This document shows positions 1 through 9,420 of a DNA stretch of 31,552 nt, piece after piece. Made by a program: the position numbers and the translations under genes. The number at the start of each line of letters is the position of its first letter. The stretch's first letter is position 1. Origin of the DNA: Chara braunii (lineage: Eukaryota > Streptophyta > Charophyceae > Charales > Characeae); the NCBI GenBank assembly GCA_003427395.1, contig BFEA01000148.1:2181501-2213052 (forward strand), read 5' to 3'. The notes below the pieces were generated by a model. It was not told where the DNA came from. It saw nothing but the letters and a program-made list of their open reading frames with translations, and searched no databases.

Positions 1-59
1 GGGAGGTTCGGGGAAACGGGGGGGGAGAGGGAAAGATGGGGGGATAGGAGGTTCGGGGA

Positions 60-91
60 GATTGATTGATTGGTTCATTCAACTTCGTTGG

Positions 92-130
<39 letters not shown>

Positions 131-188
131 GTTGCTTGCTTGCTTGATTAATTGATTGATTGATTGATGGTGTGATTAATTGATTTCT
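60..188. repeat. GATT-type microsatellite
   Basis: A run of GATT units, interrupted by GGTT, GCTT and TAATT variants. It is a simple sequence repeat. The short open frames that cross it encode only repetitive Asn/Gln/Ser/Ile residues and are not genes. Confidence 0.9.
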
Positions 189-433
189 GTGGACAGATGG
201 GAGGATGGGGATATAGAGTGGAGGAGGGAGAGCGTTGAGGGGTAGGGGGTGGACTGGCTTTAACAACAGCTGTTTTTGTTTTTTTTTGTGTTTGTCTGTG
301 AACAGGACGACCGAAAACCACAGCGAGTCCGTGAAGAAGCACTTCACGGAAGTGGGAATTTGTGGCAAAGCTGAGAAGGGAAACAAGAAGCGCTGTACAC
401 CCCCCCTGTGTCTTTTTTTTTTTTTTTTTTTGG
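189..433. other. Unassigned spacer ending in a T tract
   Basis: No coding or RNA signal was recognised. The stretch ends in an uninterrupted run of about 19 T residues near 413-431. This could be the poly(A) tail of a minus-strand retroposon, but no body was recognised beside it. Confidence 0.4.
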
Positions 434-600
434 GTCCGGACATTTTCTGACCCCCTGGCACCGGTCCGGACTGTCCGGTGTCCGGTAGTGTCCGGTGTCC
501 GGTACTGTCCGGATTACCGGACAGTCCGTACCGGTCCAGACACTGGTCCGGAATATGGTCCGGAAGTGTCCAGTGTCCGGTGTCCGGGTCCGCGGTTACC
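434..600. repeat. TCCGG-rich minisatellite
   Basis: Dense irregular repetition of GTCCGG and GTGTCCGG units, many overlapping the palindrome TCCGGA, so both strands carry similar words. The units are 6-14 bp with variable linkers. Open frames through it are compositional. No protein family resembles them. Confidence 0.8.
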
Positions 601-988
601 ATGATTAATTCTGATTTTTTTTATTTATTTTTTTCCCCAAGGGGCCAGTCAGTTCCATGATGATATCTCAAGGCTGTCACCCTTCGGTAAAACAAAAAAA
701 AAAATCAAGAAAAACAAGCTCTATTTCTTTCCCTAACATGATGGAGCCTACCTTACATCCTGGATTTTTTTGGAAATTCTCGTCAAAGGAATGAGAATAA
801 TAAATCGCTGAAGTTCGGGTGTTCAAGACTCATGGTCCAGAACCACAAGTGCTCTGCAGCACCTGATTAGCCCGGTGTCACAGAAAGACTTGCCTTACCA
901 GGCCAAAACAAGCCGGCTGCTCACACACACCCGTCATGAATCTCAGGGGCGAGAAAACTCATGCATGGGAAAAAAAGACGATCGAAAA
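601..988. other. Spacer, nothing recognised
   Basis: AT-rich start with homopolymer tracts (T run near 614-634, A run near 692-703), then mixed sequence. No gene, RNA or repeat family was recognised. Confidence 0.4.
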
Positions 989-1347
989 TACTGGTGGCTT
1001 AAACCACTAGTACACGGCCCCAGCTTTGCAGTCCGAAACTCGGCGCCACGAGAAAACGAGGCCGAAACGTCAAACGCTGGGCCTGCCGTTGATAAATTGG
1101 ATCGGCGGCCGCGTTTTCATTTCGGCCTTCCAGAATTCGAGGCGTCAGGCCCGCAGCCCAGGTGCTCATGTACTGGTGGTTTAAGTCACAACTGGCAATC
1201 ACAGATGCACCGGTGCACAAAGCGGCCCCGCTTCCAATGTCCTGGCCTGCTAGCGCCAGGTTCAATCCCTTCACTATGTTAGCACGCGTCAGAGGCCGAC
1301 AGAACGGCTCCAGGCAGTGGCGGCTTAGGGGCAAGCTCCACCTCTAA
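989..1347. repeat. Dispersed repeat with ACTGGTGGTTTAA motifs
   Basis: An imperfect palindrome at 989-1012 (half-site TACTGGTGGCTTAA) is followed by ACACGGCCCCAGC, and the same join recurs at 8,579-8,603. A second direct copy of the motif lies at 1,171-1,185. A tRNA B-box-like word, GGTTCAATCCC, occurs near 1,259. The shared motif and its flank show that this belongs to a dispersed repeat family. The class is uncertain (a TIR element or a tRNA-derived SINE are both possible). No protein is supported. Confidence 0.45.
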
Positions 1348-2068
1348 GGAACTTCGTACAATCCACAATCAATGGATGCTAGTCTACTGGTATAACGCAA
1401 TATCCCCCTCTCACAAAGAGTGCATATCGCCCCTTGCAAAGCAACAGAAGCAACAATGGCAGGAAGCAGAAAAATATATGTCTGCTCTCCTCGCAAGCAT
1501 CTCTTTTAGGCACTGTTCAGCGTACTGCAGTTTTCATAAAACTGCATACTCCATATTACTCACACTAGGACCTCTTTTCCACAAATTTTGCAGCCTTTGC
1601 GATCTCGAAAAAGCAAAATTTGCCACTCGGTCGAGTCGCGCCGGCGTCACATTGTGGGTGAGATGTGGCTCCTCTGTTCTGCCAACAGAGCGACACAGCG
1701 ACCACCAGCTCTAATCCTTTTTTTTTGTTTTTTTCCCATCAGGATGTCCTGGTCTCCCTCCCTACACCCCACGTTCCTTTATTTCTCTTCGTCACTTGTT
1801 CCCCCACTGCTGTTTTCATGCAACAGCTTCGCTCCGTTTTCATTTGGGAACAAGAAAAATGGGCATTAATGGTCACCTCCAGAAGTGACCGCAAACTCCT
1901 CCCCCCCGGCTCTGCAGCCCGCTAACAATTACGTCACCATATCAAATTTGGTAGTTGAGCGCGCATCGTGTGACTGACTGTAAGCACACATCTCATATTC
2001 TGTGAATTCACTAAAAAGTTAGTAAAAACTTAGTAAAAAGGTCCCTTCAGACCTTCCCAAAGCTTTTC

Positions 2069-2074
<6 letters not shown>
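1348..2074. other. Spacer, nothing recognised
   Basis: Mixed-composition DNA with a T-rich patch near 1,719-1,735. Open frames of 90-110 codons exist here, but they show no recognisable domain or consistent coding bias. I call no gene. Confidence 0.4.

Positions 2075-2150
<76 letters not shown>
2075..2150. repeat. (TC)38 microsatellite
   Basis: A perfect uninterrupted dinucleotide run of 76 bp. It is a simple sequence repeat. Confidence 0.97.
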
Positions 2151-2152
<2 letters not shown>

Positions 2153-2361
2153 CGCCTCTAGCCCCCTTCAAGGGTCTGGAAACATACACTGCTGCTATGT
2201 CGTCGGAGTCGCCACCCAGGTCACCCCAGCCAGGTCAAAAAAGGTTTCATGGCTTTTTCCCTCCCCTGACTGATGCTGGGCTGCAATCCGTTTTTCGTTT
2301 TTCTGTTTTTCGGCGAGTCTCGGTTGCCCAGCAGCGAAGGGAGGAGGAGGAGTGTATCAGA

Positions 2362-2472
2362 CAACCGTCGTCACCAGAATAGAACGCCTAGTCATCATCA
2401 CTGCATATGGACTGAACTTTGTGCCGAATACCGCTACAACGACCGGGTGTTCTATTCGGGCGAAGACGGTAG
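2362..2472. mobile_element. TA-type hairpin MITE copy (111 bp)
   Basis: The right end is ATTCGGGCGAAGACGGTAG, and the left end is a diverged inverted copy (ACCGTCGTCACCAGAAT). The length and terminal motif match the copies at 3,584, 5,224, 6,855 and 7,105. The right side keeps the TA that flanks this family. The left flank reads AA, as expected of an older, mutated copy. It has no coding capacity, so it is non-autonomous. The TA flank suggests mobilisation by a Tc1/mariner-like transposase (inference). Confidence 0.75.
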
Positions 2473-2588
2473 GCTGGAGGATGGCAGAAATACAGAGGTG
2501 GACAGACTGCTGGTTGAACTGTACATAAAGAAAAATGTATCGAACTCTCGGAAGTACTCCCACACTGAAACGTCCAACTTCTGTCGAA

Positions 2589-2790
2589 TGAAACCCCACA
2601 ACGACAAAGAAAAACAAAGAACAAAAGACAAGAAAAGAAGAAGAAGAAGAAGGAGAAGAAGAAGAAGAAGAAGAAGAAGCCAAAAGTAAAGAAGCCGAAG
2701 ACGGCAAGAAGAAGCAGGAGGAGGAGGAGGAGGAGGAGCAGGAGGAGGAGGGGGAAGAAGTGTGAATGCACACCAAAGGGAGAGGGAGGA
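2589..2790. repeat. Polypurine tract with (GAA)n and (GGA)n
   Basis: About 200 bp almost free of pyrimidines on the plus strand. It has an AAG-unit core at about 2,634-2,680 and a GGA-unit core at about 2,716-2,755. Long open frames on both strands here (poly-Arg/Lys on plus, poly-Leu/Ser/Phe on minus) result from the composition and are not genes. Confidence 0.9.
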
Positions 2791-3360
2791 GTGAAAAGTG
2801 GGAGTGGGAATGAGAAGAATAACAAAGGCGACATCCTAGAGTGCTCAGCCACATCCTCACAAACATCGCAACGGACCAACCACCTTCCTTCTAGAAAATG
2901 CATGTGCGCCAAGTCCTTGGTACCCATTGCGACTGCAGGATCAGGGGAGCTTTTCCCAGTTTGGGAAAAGTGGAGTTCTTTTCGTTATTTTGTGAAGTGG
3001 GGAACTTTTTCCAGTTTTGGAAGGGCGAGGAACCGCGTCTAGCTTCAAGGGTACGGACACAGGCACAGTCAATCCACTGGGTCATTCAATAATGCAATTT
3101 AAAAACATTGGTATATTATTACTAACCTATTACAATTCAAAATCAACATATATTATATTAAATAAATATCATTAATGATACTACTCAATTTACAATTTCT
3201 GACCAGCACGAATATGCAGTCCTTGGATCCAATTTCCCTGATATATACAGAACAGTGATGCAGTGAAACTTGGTACCATGCACTGGGCCCTGCTCCTGGT
3301 CCAAATGCATCAGAACTTGGTACCACGAACCAGCCCGCAGTGGGCTTCAATTGTGGGAGC
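2791..3360. other. Spacer with a short hairpin
   Basis: A 9-bp-stem hairpin (CTTTTCCCA and its complement) lies at 2,950-2,970. A diverged copy of the same words follows near 3,000-3,022. The rest is AT-rich DNA with no recognised gene. Confidence 0.4.
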
Positions 3361-3437
3361 CGACTGTCTTCCCCCAAATATTCGTCACAACTTCCAGTCT
3401 TGATAACCGTGTGTTCTAGTTTGGGGGAAGACAGTAG
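3361..3437. mobile_element. Short derivative of the hairpin MITE (77 bp)
   Basis: Terminal inverted repeats ACTGTCTTCCCCCAAA / TTTGGGGGAAGACAGT match the terminal motif of the 111-bp family, but the centre is shorter. The right flank is TA and the left is GA. This is probably an internally deleted or separately derived copy. Confidence 0.65.
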
Positions 3438-3583
3438 CACAGCCCTGCTCCTGGTCCAAATGTGGACCGTGTTCATGCTGGCACCTGGCTTGATTATTGA
3501 CAAGTGGGGCAGTATTCCTTGATTCCGGTCCTTTCTCACGAAGGTAAAAGGAAGAGGTTAGGAGAACTTGCACTTTCGGAGGC

Positions 3584-3694
3584 CTACCTTCTTCCCCCGA
3601 ATACAACGTACGGTCATTATAGCCGTATTTGAGTCATCTTTCCGTCTAGATACAGCTATAATGACCGTACGTTGTATTCGGGGGAAGAAGGTAG
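3584..3694. mobile_element. Hairpin MITE, best-preserved copy (111 bp)
   Basis: The first 40 bases are exactly complementary to the last 40. After one mismatch, another 4 bp pair. The ends read CTACCTTCTTCCCCCGAATA and its complement. TA lies just inside the outermost C/G on both sides, which fits a TA target duplication flanking a core that starts CCTTCTTCCCCC. The central region matches the 5,224 copy in the opposite orientation with few differences, so the two are relatives of recent origin. The element has no reading frame of its own. If transcribed it would form one long hairpin, a possible small-RNA source (inference). Confidence 0.88.
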
Positions 3695-3890
3695 TCCAGA
3701 TTCTTGTGCCCGTCTCGTGTCTCTTTATCTGCAATTTATAACAGATGTCAGTCTGCCACAGAGGGAAAGAGGACATTCTCGTCTGTGCGTGCATCTACAG
3801 AAGGTGACCATGTCATTTACTTCTTCAGAGCAAGAGATTTCAACAACATACCACTTTATACTACTGCCCGCAACATTGAACCGTTGCAAG

Positions 3891-3925
3891 TGGGAGGGAG
3901 GGAAGGAGGGAGGGAGGGAGGGAGC
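3891..3925. repeat. (GGGA)n microsatellite
   Basis: A short run of GGGA units with one GGAA variant. Confidence 0.85.
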
Positions 3926-4559
3926 GAAGAGGGACATGTTTTTGTCGAATATAATCCACAAATGCTAGACACAAGTGCAGATGAATGGGGTTACGCCAGG
4001 ATGGGGGCAGGGACGGGGGCAGGGGAGATGTACCAGAGATGTGATTGCATGACATAATGACCCACACCGAGGGACATGAATGCAAGTAAGATGGATATAA
4101 GTGGGACGAATGGCAAACAGAGTGTAGACACGAAGCCTAAGTGTATGCTCACACTAGGACTTTTTCGAGTGATTCTGGACAAAATTGCGTTCAGATACAT
4201 CCACTGCAGCCCTAAATTGCACTCATATACACCCAGGGAAAACCTGGTGTGAGTATATGGCCTTATTCGACTCTTTATTCTTTTTCTTCCTCTCTTTTTT
4301 GTCTTCTCCGTTTTTCAGTCGATCCTTTCCCCCTTTTTGAGGGTCTTCCCTTTCTCTCCCCCTGCCTTTCCCTCTGACTGCAACTCCCCTCAGGATTACT
4401 CCCAAGGGAAGAGAGGGGTTGGTTTCGCACACGCAAGTTAAGGGACTCCCAAAATGAGCCACAAAAAGGCAGATCCATAGAAATGGAGACGACCACCAAA
4501 TATAAAGATTGGATACAAATTTACAAAAGCTAAGTACCCCAACTCACTCCATTCATTTT

Positions 4560-4565
<6 letters not shown>
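3926..4565. other. Spacer, nothing recognised
   Basis: Mixed sequence with a pyrimidine-rich section at about 4,265-4,380. No gene, RNA or repeat family was recognised. Confidence 0.4.

Positions 4566-4590
<25 letters not shown>
4566..4590 (-). repeat. Poly(A) tail of the U6 retropseudogene
   Basis: An uninterrupted run of 25 T on the plus strand, which is A25 on the minus strand. It directly follows the 3' end of the U6-like sequence. A genuine U6 gene ends in a short T run for Pol III termination, so a long A tail at the exact 3' end points to retroposition of the RNA. Confidence 0.85.
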
Positions 4591-4687
4591 GGACCATTTC
4601 TCGATTTATGTGTGTCATCCTTGCGCAGGGGCCATGCTAATCTTCTCTGCATCGTTCCAATTTTAACGGATGTCCCCCCCAAAGGAC
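4591..4687 (-). pseudogene. U6: U6 snRNA retropseudogene, near full length
   Basis: On the minus strand this reads as a near-complete plant-type U6 snRNA. From 5' to 3' it has the 5' stem region GTCCTTTGGGGG, then GACATCCGTTAAAATTGG, the invariant ACAGAGA-like stretch (here GCAGAGA), GATTAGCATGGCCCCTGCG, AAGGATGACAC and the terminal ATCGAGAAATGGTCC. U6 pairs with the 5' splice site and with U4/U2 in the spliceosome. This copy has a change in the ACAGAGA box and an altered 5' stem-loop, and it is followed by A25. No upstream sequence element or correctly placed TATA box is visible to the right of 4,687. It is therefore very probably a processed pseudogene and not an active Pol III gene. Confidence 0.88.
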
Positions 4688-5223
4688 GGGCTGGACCTCT
4701 CATTTGTACCTTTTTTCTTTTCAAAATCTCCCCTCCCCCCCCAACCTTTTATCTGATAATTTTCCCATTTTCCTTTTTGAAAGTTTTCCATATCTCGCTT
4801 CATCCACCCAGGCGACCCCAACCCTTCCATCAGATTACAGCAGCTCCCCTTAGAATTGTTTCCAAAGGGGCTGTTTGCAAGCCACCTCTGCAGGGGTGGT
4901 AGCAGGCGATGATTGGTTGGATGGACTCTGAATTTCTGGAATCGATAAGGCGACGGTGTTTATTACAGCGCAGGTACTGCACCCATTACAGTACGGTTTC
5001 CCCGCTAAGAAATCAAATGCGCGGCTTGTATACAGCCTCAACTTTGGTTAAGTACCAAGGTGCCGTTTGGCCAGATATCCATCCGGGCAAAATGGGCCTC
5101 ACATGCGACCCGTTTTGCCTGGATGGATGTCCAGCGAAACAGTGCCCCCGAGCTTCCTGAGAGTCGCGGCTATTTCCACCCCCGCACCTCTGAAAAAATG
5201 GCTGGGACGCACTGGTGGCTTAG
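4688..5223. other. Spacer, nothing recognised
   Basis: Starts pyrimidine-rich, then mixed. A short inverted pair, CATCCGGGCAAAATGGG / CCCGTTTTGCCTGGATG, lies around 5,079-5,128. An ACTGGTGGCTTA motif at 5,211-5,222 adjoins the next hairpin element. No gene was recognised. Confidence 0.4.
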
Positions 5224-5334
5224 CTACCTTCTTCCCCCGAGTACAACGTACGGTCATTATAGCTGTATCTAGACTGAAAGATGCCACAAATACAGCTATA
5301 ATGACCGTACGTTGTAATCGGGGGAAGAAGGCAG
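5224..5334. mobile_element. Hairpin MITE copy (111 bp)
   Basis: Terminal inverted repeats of about 46 bp with two mismatches. Left end CTACCTTCTTCCCCCGAGTA. The right end is complementary except that the outer TAG has become CAG. The core is nearly identical to the 3,584 copy read on the other strand. It has no coding capacity. Confidence 0.87.
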
Positions 5335-5494
5335 ATGGCCGAAGTGAAGAAAAAATTGAAATAAAGATGGCCTAATTATAACTGGAATTCACTCTAGTTC
5401 ACAGTTGGACCTTTTTTCTAATCCGTCACCTCACTAATTATGAGTGCAGAGCAGTGAGCTCTCAGTAGATGCCACATGTCTACTTGGGGGGAAA

Positions 5495-5497
<3 letters not shown>

Positions 5498-5546
<49 letters not shown>
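5498..5546. repeat. (CT)n microsatellite
   Basis: An uninterrupted CT dinucleotide run of 49 bp. Confidence 0.97.
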
Positions 5547-5549
<3 letters not shown>

Positions 5550-6166
5550 ACTCCCTCTCTACTCCCCTTGTTCCACGGAATTTTCCAATCCTGCCTCCTA
5601 TGGAGACTTCTGATTGTGCCCCCCTCTCTCATTTCGTCCAGAATGCTGTGGCTGTGACCTTGTTTTCATTAATGATATTAGCGATTGTGGCGCAAACACA
5701 CCACCACCATGTTCTTCAACAAGTACATCCTCCTCCTCCTTGCATCGTCTCCCAATCACGACAGTCCAGGTTCGTTCTCTCATGGTTGATGTGCTTGTGA
5801 CCTTACTTTCGAAAATTGTAATGGTATTTCCGGCTGTGCTCTGCACACTTCGTCACCACATCTTCAACGACTGCATCCCTCTTCTCTTTGCTCCCTCCAG
5901 ATCACCCCAGCAAAATGTCGTCATATTATTCCATAGTGTCGAAATTCTACCAATGCCTCTTGAGATCTTCAGGGCAGCATTGTTGTGTGCACTGTACTTA
6001 TGAGCTGTACCATATACCATTTGAACCCAAGCCTGCTCTGGCATTAATTGGAGCGTGCTCTCGCAGTCGGGAACAAATAAGAAATGTGTGGATGCATGAA
6101 CCTTGTCGCAGGAAATCATGGGCCTGGAGTCGGAATCATGGACCTGGACAAGTAATTGCCCGGCCC
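5547..6166. other. Spacer, nothing recognised
   Basis: Mixed sequence with open frames of up to 129 codons on both strands, none with a recognisable domain. I call no gene. Confidence 0.4.
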
Positions 6167-6186
6167 TCTGGACCATAAGTGTGCTG

Positions 6187-6286
6187 CCACCTTCGCTGAA
6201 ATGCAACACGCTATGATCATGAAAGTATACAAGCTATCTTTCCAGTCTAAAACAGTCATGATGATGACGCGTTGTGTTCAGGGTAG
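6187..6286. mobile_element. Diverged hairpin MITE within the first 254-bp unit
   Basis: Begins CCACCTTCGCTGAAATGCAAC and ends GTTGTGTTCAGGGTAG, a degraded version of the CTACCTTC...GGTAG inverted repeat. The right arm has lost the GAAGA part. Internal GTATACAAGCTATCTTTCC is shared with the 6,441 and 29,877 copies, which defines a subfamily. Confidence 0.6.
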
Positions 6287-6440
6287 GCCCACGACAACAT
6301 TGGCCTCATCCATGGAAATCATGAACCAGGACCAGTAATTGCCTGGCCCTACTGGACTAGGGATGCACCAGGCCCGCAAGAACCTGGACACTAGTGTTCA
6401 TGCCCTATCGGTTCGTACCCTCTGGACCGTAAGTGTGCTT

Positions 6441-6540
6441 CCACCTTCCCCCAAACGCAACGCGATATGATCATGAATGTATACAAGCTATCTTTCCGGT
6501 CTAACACAGTCACGATGATGCTGCGTTGTGTTCAGGGTAG
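6441..6540. mobile_element. Diverged hairpin MITE within the second 254-bp unit
   Basis: The left end CCACCTTCCCCCAAACGCAA keeps the CTTCCCCC signature better than its tandem partner. The right end is the same truncated GTTCAGGGTAG. It lies exactly 254 bp from the first unit's copy. Confidence 0.62.
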
Positions 6541-6854
6541 GGCAGCCACAACATTGGCTTCACCCATGGAAATCATGAACCAGGACCAGTAATTGCCTGG
6601 CCCTACCGGACTATGAATGCACCAGGCCCGGAAGAACCTGGACACGTGTTCATGTCCTGTCGGGTCAGAAATGTTAAAAGGCCCGCTTCAACCCAACCAC
6701 TGAGGGCGAGGCCCAACAGGTTCATCGTTACTCCCCCCACTTATTGGAGAGAAAGCCTCACCTGACCAGGTTTGTGCCTTCCGGAAGCACAAACACGGCA
6801 CCAGTGAGTGGGGCCACGGCCTGCCCCTACAAGTTGGACATCACTGGACTATGC

Positions 6855-6965
6855 CTACCGTCTTCGCCCGAATAGAATGCCCGGTCATTATCGCTGCATC
6901 TGGACTGAAAGTTGGGCCGAATGCAGTTATAATGACCGGTTGTTCTATTCGGGTGAAGACGGTAG
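6855..6965. mobile_element. Hairpin MITE copy (111 bp)
   Basis: Left end CTACCGTCTTCGCCCGAATA, right end the complement with small differences (ATTCGGGTGAAGACGGTAG). TA is present on both sides, and the length is exactly the family standard. It belongs to the CCGTC/GACGG end-variant subfamily, together with the 2,362 copy and, less exactly, the 7,105 and 10,190 copies. Confidence 0.85.
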
Positions 6966-7104
6966 TCAAGTGTTACTGCTGAGAAAGTAGTATCTGGGCA
7001 GGTTCATGCATTTCAGAAGCATAAGCGTGGCCCCAGCCTGCGCTGAACAGTTGGCCGTCACTGGACTACGCGGTCACTAAACATCAACAGACACACATGG
7101 AACA

Positions 7105-7215
7105 CTACTGTCTTCACCCGAATAGAACGCCTGGTCATTATCACTGTATCTGCACCGCAACTCGGTCCAAATGCAGCTACAATGACCGGGCTTTCTATTC
7201 GGGTGAAGACGGTAG
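7105..7215. mobile_element. Hairpin MITE copy (111 bp)
   Basis: Left end CTACTGTCTTCACCCGAATA, right end ATTCGGGTGAAGACGGTAG. TA flanks both ends and the length is 111 bp. Inverted-repeat pairing extends through the GGTCATT block with scattered mismatches. Confidence 0.85.
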
Positions 7216-7893
7216 CTCTAACCTGCACCGATAAGGGGGCAGGATCTACTGGTGCTATGATAGCGCTCGGAGAGCCCAAACCTGGCATCCAAAAGCGGCC
7301 AGATTCACGCTAGCATTGCACAAAACTACCAAAAAGTGGGGTCTGACCCTAAGAGCCCGGCCTCCTTGAATCATAAAAGTGTCAGGTCAGCAAGACCAGA
7401 CCGTTGCCTTGATTGTCACACGATGATGTTTCTATATTTATTCTCCCAAGCTTGTTATGGCAGAGCCCCCTAGCAGCAAGGTTCCCTTGTTTATGGCCAT
7501 AGATTGCCAAGACCAAAGGCCAGAAGCAGAGAATCCAAGCAAGCGGGACCTTGCCCCAGCTTGCACCACCTCGATGAAAATCAGACTATGTACACTCTTT
7601 TCTTCCTGGCGCCCACTGCAATGAAACCTCCTACTCGACTACAGCGAAATGAAATCACAAGTCCAAACCTCCTACTCGACTACAGCGAAATGTCAAGGAT
7701 TGTCGCACTTTCGAGGGAAAACAGACACAACATAAGAAAAGCAACTGCTTCGAGCCTGAAGAAAATATATGTTGGAGTTGTTTCCTTTTCCTTTCATCAA
7801 GAAAAAGATAAATGAAATGTTGTCAGGCATCATGTGTTAACTCTGACAAAAGTGCAGCAGATTCAAACTTCAGTAAGGGCATACATACTCTCA
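7216..7893. other. Spacer with a 28-bp direct repeat
   Basis: The only structure seen is a direct repeat of about 28 bp (starting AAACCTCCTACTCGACTACA) at 7,624-7,651 and 7,665-7,692, 41 bp apart. No gene was recognised. Open frames of 100 codons or less lack features. Confidence 0.45.
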
Positions 7894-8010
7894 CTAACAT
7901 CTTCCCCCAAATAAGAACGCACAGTCATTATAGCTGTACTTGCAGCATCTTTCAGTCCACATACGGCGAAATTGACCATACAGAATTATCTATTCACGGG
8001 AAGATGGTAG
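7894..8010. mobile_element. Old, diverged hairpin MITE copy (117 bp)
   Basis: Left end CTAACATCTTCCCCCAAATA, right end CACGGGAAGATGGTAG. The inner arms GTCATTATAGCTGTA and the degraded right counterpart are recognisable. Small insertions make it longer than 111 bp. TA is retained on both sides. Confidence 0.7.
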
Positions 8011-8578
8011 GACTTCTGAGATCTCTATCCAACAGTGTGATCACGGCCAGATTTCTGTCCCAAAAGTGCACGCATGACCCAAGGCAAGAGCCTGAAGAGT
8101 CCGTATGAGCTTCAGGGCTCGGCACCTCAAGATCCATGTCCTGGAGCCTGGAGGTGCCCTGGACAGCAGCCCGACGTTTTTTTCTTTCTCCCCCCTCCCC
8201 CCCCTGAAACACCACATCGAGGGCATCGAGGGTGGTCCCCAGGGGTGATATGAGCGTCGCCAGGTACCACCCCAACGCCCGTGGGTCCCATCATATTGGT
8301 GGGGAGCGTGACGGATTAACAACACTGCACCGTAACTTCTGCTGCTTAAGTGCACCATGTGCTCCTTTCGAGCTCCACGAGAAGTTGCAGCACATGTGAG
8401 CACTGCATATCAAGTGCACAAGTGGTAAGCATGCACCAAAAACAATTGGCAAATCCCAGAAAAAAAGAAGCCAAAAGATTCCTAAACAGGAAGTGTACGT
8501 GATTTCCAAAACTATCTCAGAGACTCAGACCACATTAACACAGGACGGTCTCGAAATCGGAAATTCCCTCCGCACTAC
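8011..8578. other. Spacer, nothing recognised
   Basis: Mixed sequence with C/T-rich patch near 8,180-8,205. Antisense frames of 93-120 codons have no recognised domain. Confidence 0.4.
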
Positions 8579-8775
8579 CTTGAACCACCAGTACACGGCC
8601 CCAGCCTTACAGAAAAATGTTGACTTGCCACCGAAAATTTCGGAGGCTCGGGGCTACAGGACCATTATGGCTCGTGGCCGCAACAGTAAGAGAAAAAAAG
8701 TGCGCTGCTGACGGTTTGGGAAAGCTTAGCACTCAGTGCAGTGCCATCAAGCCTGGGTGCACTGGTGGTATAACG
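8579..8775. repeat. Dispersed repeat with ACTGGTGG motifs
   Basis: TTGAACCACCAGTACACGGC at 8,580-8,599 matches the 1,000-1,020 region, including the CCCCAGC flank. ACTGGTGGTATAACGGG at 8,761-8,777 is a further variant. Its part TGGTATAACGG fits the Pol III A-box consensus, but no matching B box was found at tRNA spacing. Confidence 0.45.
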
Positions 8776-8829
8776 GGTAAATTGGGGGGTCTTGGAATAA
8801 CAAGCCCACCTCCTGATCCAGGTCTGCTG

Positions 8830-9420
8830 CTCCAGGCCTACCGGACTTCTATCAGGCGGTTGCACAACTACCCCTGGTGCCTCCACGTGCCCGCTACCTT
8901 AAAGATGAAAGTGGGTGTCGTGATAAACCAGGCGTGTACTGTGGAAGACATTCCTCGTTGGGCCAGGCCTACCAGCCCCACGATTCAGGGTTGCGACAAC
9001 TACCTTCACTACTACAAGTGTGTTCTTCAGTAGCCCTACTGTTTGGGAGGACTTTGTGGACTGGGCTGAGGCCTACCAGACCTGCTATCGAGAGACAATG
9101 TGGCTAAGCGGAGCTTCTGGTGGGGTACTCACTTGAGGAAGCTTTCCCATATTGGGCCCAGTCACCCCAGTCTACTGGCACAGGCTTACCAGACCTACGA
9201 TAAGGACAAAAACCATTCACCGTTGCACCCACCCAGACCTACGAGGCCTGCTATGGGGAAGCCAGGTGGATATTCCCAGACCAAGGCGGAGGCCTGCTAT
9301 GGGGAAGCCAGGTGGATATTCCCAGACCAAGGCCTACTGCACCTCTACGAGAAATATGCAGATATTGCAATTGCAGATCTGCTTGCTTTCTTGAGTGAGC
9401 CTACCGGTAGGCCTACTGGA
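8830..9420. repeat. Diverged tandem repeats of about 105-130 bp
   Basis: The word CAGGCCTACC, followed by RGAC and often CTGCTAT or CTACGAT, recurs near 8,833, 8,964, 9,068, 9,181 and 9,235, and again near 9,399 and 9,410. Sequence between copies is only loosely conserved. This looks like an old tandem array. Open frames across it are repeat-driven. Confidence 0.6.
9243..9334. repeat. Tandem duplication of a 46-bp unit
   Basis: The unit beginning GAGGCCTGCTATGGGGAAGC occurs at 9,243 and again at 9,289 with essentially perfect identity. The duplication is therefore recent compared with the surrounding array. Confidence 0.92.

Larger units (their letters stand above)
6167..6674. repeat. Two tandem 254-bp units carrying diverged hairpins
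   Basis: The sequence starting TCTGGACC at 6,167 recurs at 6,421 with high identity over the whole unit. Shared landmarks are TATGATCATGAA, GTATACAAGCTATCTTTCC, GAAATCATGAACCAGGACC, AGTAATTGCCTGGCCCTAC and CAGGCCCG. Each unit contains a diverged hairpin MITE (6,187-6,286 and 6,441-6,540), so the hairpin was present before the tandem duplication. A partial upstream relative (about 6,110-6,166) shares the CTGGACAAGTAATTGCCCGG portion. Confidence 0.85.
6770..7230. repeat. Diverged tandem pair (about 230 bp) with hairpins
   Basis: Words such as CAGGTTTGTGCCTTCCGGAAGC (first) and CAGGTTCATGCATTTCAGAAGC (second), GGCC-rich linkers and TCACTGGACTA recur in the same order before the hairpins at 6,855 and 7,105. 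The hairpin element was therefore amplified as part of a larger unit here as well. Confidence 0.6.

Noticed and set aside
1171-1270. A tRNA gene or SINE on the plus strand
   Set aside because: The B-box-like GGTTCAATCCC has no good A box at tRNA spacing, and no cloverleaf can be formed.
2357-2927. Two antisense frames of 169 and 179 codons
   Set aside because: They run through the polypurine tract and consist largely of Leu, Ser and Phe runs. They are compositional, with no domain.
6856-6990. Short reading frames inside the hairpin elements
   Set aside because: The same peptides recur on both strands because the DNA is palindromic. There is no evidence of coding.
9243-9334. CRISPR-like direct repeats
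   Set aside because: A two-copy tandem duplication without spacers in a eukaryotic context.
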